This document shows positions 59,636 through 64,000 of a DNA stretch of 64,000 bases, one piece after another; the stretch's first letter is position 1; the number at the start of each line of letters is the position of its first letter. The stretch comes from Kwoniella bestiolae CBS 10118 (taxonomy: Eukaryota; Basidiomycota; Tremellomycetes; Tremellales; Cryptococcaceae), in assembly GCF_000512585.2 (NCBI RefSeq), contig NC_089242.1, positions 2,170,001-2,234,000 of the forward strand, given 5' to 3'. The notes under the pieces are model-generated. The model was not told where the DNA came from and ran no database searches. It saw nothing but the letters and a program-made list of their open reading frames with translations. The translations under genes were made by a program, and so were the position numbers.

Positions 59636-60486
59636 ACGGATTTGGAGGGATTATGGAAGTATATCGAGTGTGAGACTTTTAGGGTGTATAGAACGTTTGG
59701 GAGGGAATGGAAGGGGAGGGAATTGGCGATTTCACAGCAGCGAGGTTAGTGGGGTTGTATGTAGCATGGATGGAGGGTGTGTGTATATGACTCGGAGGGA
59801 GAGTATCCGATCTAGAGATGAAATTACAATGAACGAGTCAAAGGGTTTTTTTATGTGTCAACTGAGAAGGAGAACCCTACATGGACAAAAGCCTTTGAAG
59901 AGAATCGAAACGTCCAGACAGGGTCCGATCGATTGGTGTGTTTCGGAATAATTCATAGACACAAACCCGATTTTTTCTTGCCTCAGGAACACGCTAAAAG
60001 GAATGAAAGCATTGGTCACCATATACAGCATACACTTGCTTTGTCCTTGCCATATGCTGCATGTGTTTCGTCTCTTTGTTCTTTGTGCTTGATACATACA
60101 CACCTGCTCCAGCACTCCAGCGAAGGGCTCAAGGCATCCCGTCCATTCTACTGTATATACCCCCTGTGAAATACATCCCCAAGCTCAACCGCACACCAAG
60201 CCCTATACACAGACACTCACGCACTGACCACTTTTGATTTGATGGATGTTTCATGTTCGACCCAATCCCAAAGGGATGCATACATACACAGCCTATTTAG
60301 AATGTGATCGCACTCCTTTCTTCTCTTTCAGATGTATACATACATACGCATACTCACACTAAACTAACCTACTTTGACACTTCGTATGTCCATATCATAG
60401 ACTGATACCTCTCACTTATTCGTTCAACCCATCACACGATCATTCCAGACTCGACCCACCTTCAAGATCCATCAACAATCCACACC
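59636..60486. other. intergenic region
   Basis: 850 bp between the epimerase remnant and the four-helix membrane protein. ATACATACA-type simple runs are at about 60281-60355. No gene is called. Confidence 0.45.
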
Positions 60487-61322
60487 ATGCCCCGCCTCTC
60501 GCGAACGATCATCCTCCCCCGAACGAGCTACTTCCACCCCCTCCGACTAGGACTCAAAGCTACCCTGGTAGCTAATCTACTGATATTGGGTCATGTACTC
60601 CTAACTACCTCTGCGAATGCCCGTGAGTCCTCTCCCTCTATCATTCGCGATTCGTCAAGCTAACACTTGCTCCGTGGGTGATGATGTAGCAATTCCAATC
60701 CACCTCATCCCCCTCCTACCTAAAGCCCTCTCAACCTTCTCCGCCCTAATCTTCCTCACACTCCTATGGATCACTTTCACCTTGATTGAGAATTGCGATA
60801 TTCACCTGAAAAGCTGTCCCAAAGAGGCAGAGAAGGGTATGGTCTTTGGTAAGATGTGGGTCGAGGGGGCAAGTCAGATCATCGTATTGGCTTTCTGGAC
60901 GGGTGAGTACCTACATTCCGACCTATCCCCAAGATGGAGATGGAGAAATTGACGTTATGCGTCGTAGTGTAGATTACTGGAAAGAGGCTCAAGTAATCAT
61001 GGAATCCTTCTCCCATCACCTAGCAGGGGAATTCAGTACGTACACGTCAACCTCCCTTCCACCCAACGAAGATGATGACTTGCTGATACATCAACGGGTA
61101 CACCTAGTCCTCCTTCCCCTGACTTTCTTTTCCATCATCCTATCCCTCATCCTACTCAACTTGCACCTCATCACCTCCATTGCCCTCTTCGCCAAGCGGG
61201 AGGGGCTCGCGAGTCTTAATCGGGAATTATGGTGCGGTAAGACTGGATGGTGGGTTGGTAGAGTGCAATTGGATAGGATTGTGGAGTATGATGTGGAGCA
61301 GGCGGGGGTGGAGAAGGCGTAG
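60487..61322 (+). CDS. four-helix membrane protein, unknown function
   Basis: The start MPRLSRTIILPRTSYFHP is at 60487. Exons 60487-60622, 60690-60902 and 60973-61322 give 232 residues. Exon 3 itself contains a plausible 72-nt intron (61036-61107: GTACGT donor, CTGATACA branch-like site, CTAG acceptor) that is a multiple of three and has no stop. Splicing it would give 208 residues. Hydrophobic helices are LKATLVANLLILGHVLLT, FSALIFLTLLWITFTL, QIIVLAFWT (weaker) and LTFFSIILSLILLNLHLITS. The C-terminal tail (ALFAKREGLASLNRELWCGK and onward) is hydrophilic. The layout resembles MARVEL-type or other small four-pass proteins, but no motif proves it. The gene is not recognised. Confidence 0.65.
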
Positions 61323-62027
61323 ATACATGGTTAGCTTCATACCCTCACCGTTTCTGCATAAGGACATTTGCCATCACGAACTAGTATGTATATTGCCTTT
61401 GGACGATAGGCAAATCATGATGCAGCGGGACAGACCATTCCCCCCTGAACAGTACATAGATCGCGCACAGTGAGTGACGCTGGTCAGACTGTGGTACTTG
61501 ATGACAGATGCACTCTTGAGCTCTTCAGACTTCTATGTCAGTAGTATGTTCGCACACACGTACATGCAGGTTGAGAGACATGACATTGTGATCCTCGTGC
61601 TCCAGCAATTGCGTAGGCCATACTTCCATGCCGATGAGTACTGTAAGAACCCCAAAAGGTGGTCTGTGTCCTGTCTTTGCTGTGTTCACTTGCGAACCAA
61701 GCTACTTCCCTTTGGTCGCCATATGAAAGCATAATATCATATGCATGGGTTGTACCATACTACCGTTATGAACTGTACAATGGTTCAAGTGGATACGCGG
61801 TTCGTCACGTACATCACAGTAGGGAAATGGTGACTGTATGATATGTACACAGCGATGACCTGAACAAAAGACATTCATCACTGCTCAATCGACGGTGGAA
61901 TTGCGCATTTACTCATGTGACAGGCTTGAATGACTTGCCCAATAACAACCCGTCTACCATAAACATAGGCCCGCCATGACCATCAAGCTTCCTCTGATGC
62001 GCGGAGGTTTGTTGATCCAGCTGAACG
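61323..62027. other. intergenic region
   Basis: 700 bp between the membrane protein and the BTB-like pseudogene. No gene is seen. Confidence 0.45.
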
Positions 62028-62756
62028 ATGAATCCGAGAAGGCAGGACAACGAGGGTTGTGAAGCCTCCTTTAGAGACAGTCTTCGAATTGTGATTTTTG
62101 CTTTATCCTTGTCACTCCCCATACATTTGAGAGCCTTCTTGGCGACACTCGTGTCTTCAAGTCTAGAAGCTATGCAGACGATCTCTCAAGGAGCTTTCGG
62201 TGCCAAAGGCTTGCGACGAAGTCGGAGCCTCTCCAGGAGGATCTTGCAGTCGTATAGGAAACACATATCGATGATACGTTTACATTGGGGCTTCCCCATT
62301 CCAATCGAGCTGGATGCAGACGACCTTCGCACGCTCCTCAGTTTCCTAGATTTCGGCAAGCCAACCGAGCCCACGTCCATCGCTGACTGGAAGAAGCTTT
62401 TAAAGATGAGCGATAAGTTTGATTGCCCAACCTTGAAAGATCGAATCAGGGATAACGCTAAGCTCACGGCGTTCGACAAGCCTTGGGAGTCTTTCTGTCT
62501 GGCGAGTAATCTGAACGACGAGGAATCAGCGAAGAATACTCTGAAGCTCATGGCGGGAAATATCGATGCGAAGGATATTTGCCTTTAAGAAATCTGTTCG
62601 AGTCTTGCTCAACAAGTCGCTATGCCGTACCTGTTGGGATTGTTCCGGGCTCTCCTCCCACAAGTGCATTTTACCAAAGATTGGATACGTGATTTGAAGA
62701 CTAAGGATCCCGTCCAGTGGAATGAAGTGACAGAGATATTCAGTCCTTCGACTTAG
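62028..62756 (+). pseudogene. BTB/POZ-like gene broken by an in-frame stop codon
   Basis: An open frame from ATG 62028 runs to a TAA at 62586-62588. The same frame then continues open to TAG at 62754-62756 with sensible protein sequence (AMPYLLGLFRALLPQVHFTK, DWIRDLKTKDPVQWNEVTE). The pattern resembles BTB-like proteins that I recall as numerous in Cryptococcus and Kwoniella: PIHLRAFLATLVSSSLEAM in the N-terminal half, then FPIPIELDADDLRTLLSFLD, WKKLLKMSDKFDCPTLKDRI and FDKPWESFCLASNLNDEESA. The stop falls between the helical repeat and the C-terminal helices. No splice pair removes it: there is no GT donor close before it with a matching acceptor after. Most likely it is a decayed family member. 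The N-terminus also looks shortened compared with a full BTB fold. Confidence 0.65.
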
Positions 62757-64000
62757 GTGGGTACCCAGAATCAGAACGACACTGTGTTCATGAGGTTTTT
62801 GACTGTGAAGCGATCTCTAGTCGGTCTCGAGAGTGATACTGCCGAGTGGATTTACGAAGCTGTCGAACATTGGCCTGGTCATGTTATATCACTTATGGTG
62901 ACTGGTTGACATTCATAACGCTTTCTGCATGCGCGGCCCATCCGAAGTAGCATGGATCAAAAAGAACTACAGCACCCAGGATTCCCAAGTCGTCCCCGAC
63001 CTTGGTACTGACTGAGCGATATCCAACTTAAACTGTGCAGAGCTAACGGGATGCAGTGTTTCATAGATTCTATAGCCGTAGATGAGAAGTTTACTTTTTC
63101 GCCGTAGTTTCATAGGCTTGGCTAGCCGCCAAGTGGAGTGCGTGAACGCTCACTTGAGAGCTTGCGATGCTTCGCCAGGCACTCTAGCATGATAGTCGGG
63201 ATGAGGGAGGCCAATCGCCGTAAAGCTATTCATCATCTTCAGCCAGTCCATCCGATCAGTGGAATCTGCAGATCCCCTTGACATAAGGGGGTAGTTGATC
63301 AACATCCCTTGACCCGGTAAGGTGGAATTATGGCATCGCGTGCAATTGGCAGGATTGATGACAACTACGGGAATCAACAGAGGGGTACTGTAAGCGTGTT
63401 ACAGTGATTTGCGGCGCCAGTCAGGCGACCCGGATTTTTAAGGTTTACGGCAGCCCGACGTCATATGTCTAATTCGTGTCCTGAAAACAGAATTACATCT
63501 GCTTCGTACCTTTGGATGAAAGCGCATGTTTTCGCTTTCAGCTTCAGGTTCATTTGAGAGGAAGAAGGACTGGACTCCATAATCCTGACAGGGATAGCGT
63601 CTGGCTTTAACCTTCTTAGGATAGGTGAACATCGATCTGATATGATGGGCGAAGATCGGAAATCAAGAAACGAAATCCACTGGAAAGCATGTCTTAAAGC
63701 TAAATGTATGATGGGGCAGTAGAAATGAATTCACACGTTCAGTACAGCAAATGCAGCTCATGCAGTAGCTTGGCATGAGCAAATGGCATGATATGCTTGT
63801 TCTCATGGCAGGACTAGAATCTGGCGCCGTCCAGCCTTGTACAAGTATGGGTAGGCCAGCTTGACATGCACTGACTGAATCGGTGAAATCGTGACATATG
63901 GGTCATGGACTACCGATCCGTGTGTAACCGGCGATCGATCATGAGATATATGTCATTTCACGGGAATCACCCACTATGGTTATTTCTTGTTTGTGCACGA
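62757..64000. other. gene-poor right edge
   Basis: 1.25 kb with no supported gene. Small open frames at 63150-63377 and 63438-63632 on the minus strand have no motifs that I can defend. The stretch may hold further remnants of the BTB-like family, but the resemblance is too weak to call. Confidence 0.4.

Noticed and set aside
63150..63632. Minus-strand frames that might be a second BTB-like remnant
   Set aside because: Only a few residues resemble the family's N-terminus and frames are broken; the similarity is below what I can support.
1..64000. tRNA genes, rRNA, CRISPR arrays and telomere repeats
   Set aside because: I looked for B-box-like GGTTCGA(A/T)TCC elements, regularly spaced direct repeats and TTAGGG-type runs by eye and found none convincing. 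A tRNA scan would be decisive.

Overview
The window looks like nuclear DNA of a basidiomycete yeast, most likely a Tremellales fungus of the Cryptococcus/Kwoniella type. Genes are packed on both strands and cut by many short introns, mostly 50 to 90 nt, with GTGAGT/GTAAGT donors, CTGA(C/T) or CTAAC-like branch sites and CAG/TAG acceptors. Proteins carry long Ser/Pro/Gln-rich disordered stretches. There are no bacterial operons, CRISPR arrays or viral genes. The species call rests on gene style, not on a database match.

Layout, left to right. A helical protein of unknown function (521-2279, -) is followed by a velvet-domain regulator with a very large insertion inside the domain (3371-5511, -). 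Next come a Gin4/Hsl1/Nim1-class kinase (6982-10583, -) and, beside it, a Sel1-repeat protein resembling the mitotic inhibitor Nif1/Dsf2 (12295-15163, -). A secreted aspartic protease (16112-17963, -) is divergent from the polarity scaffold BEM1 (19116-21484, +). The spliceosomal Myb protein CEF1 (22181-25049, +) converges on an ecdysoneless/SGT1-family gene (25161-28386, -), which is divergent from the H3K79 methyltransferase DOT1 (28737-31246, +). Then come a possible nuclear protein with one conserved-looking basic block (31747-33729, -), mitochondrial GrpE (34324-35238, +), a vacuolar serine carboxypeptidase (35835-38430, +), GMP synthase (38847-41355, +), a Gfo/Idh/MocA oxidoreductase (41506-43098, -), exocyst SEC3 (43516-48225, -) and the 60S export adaptor NMD3 (48602-50799, +).

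The right-hand third has more accessory character. It holds a 477-bp inverted-repeat transposon (MITE) at a TA site (51164-51640) and a small membrane protein with a GC-AG intron (51729-52396, -). A SAM-like tail-anchored protein (53301-55668, -) and a PPPDE-thioredoxin-PUL fusion (56491-58767, -) follow. Then come an epimerase remnant (59255-59635, +), a four-helix membrane protein (60487-61322, +) and a BTB-like gene broken by an in-frame stop (62028-62756, +). From about 62.8 kb to the end I see no gene.

Most genes are housekeeping and act independently. The groupings worth noting are the Nim1-class kinase beside a Nif1-like protein, BEM1 and SEC3 (both polarity factors) in one window, and CEF1 converging on ECD (both tied to splicing). 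I did not find a clear-cut undescribed system. The best candidates for novelty are the helical gene at 521-2279, the SAM/tail-anchored gene and the MITE. Exon boundaries are read by eye from splice signals and frame continuity. Where I give exact exons, the summed length is a multiple of three.
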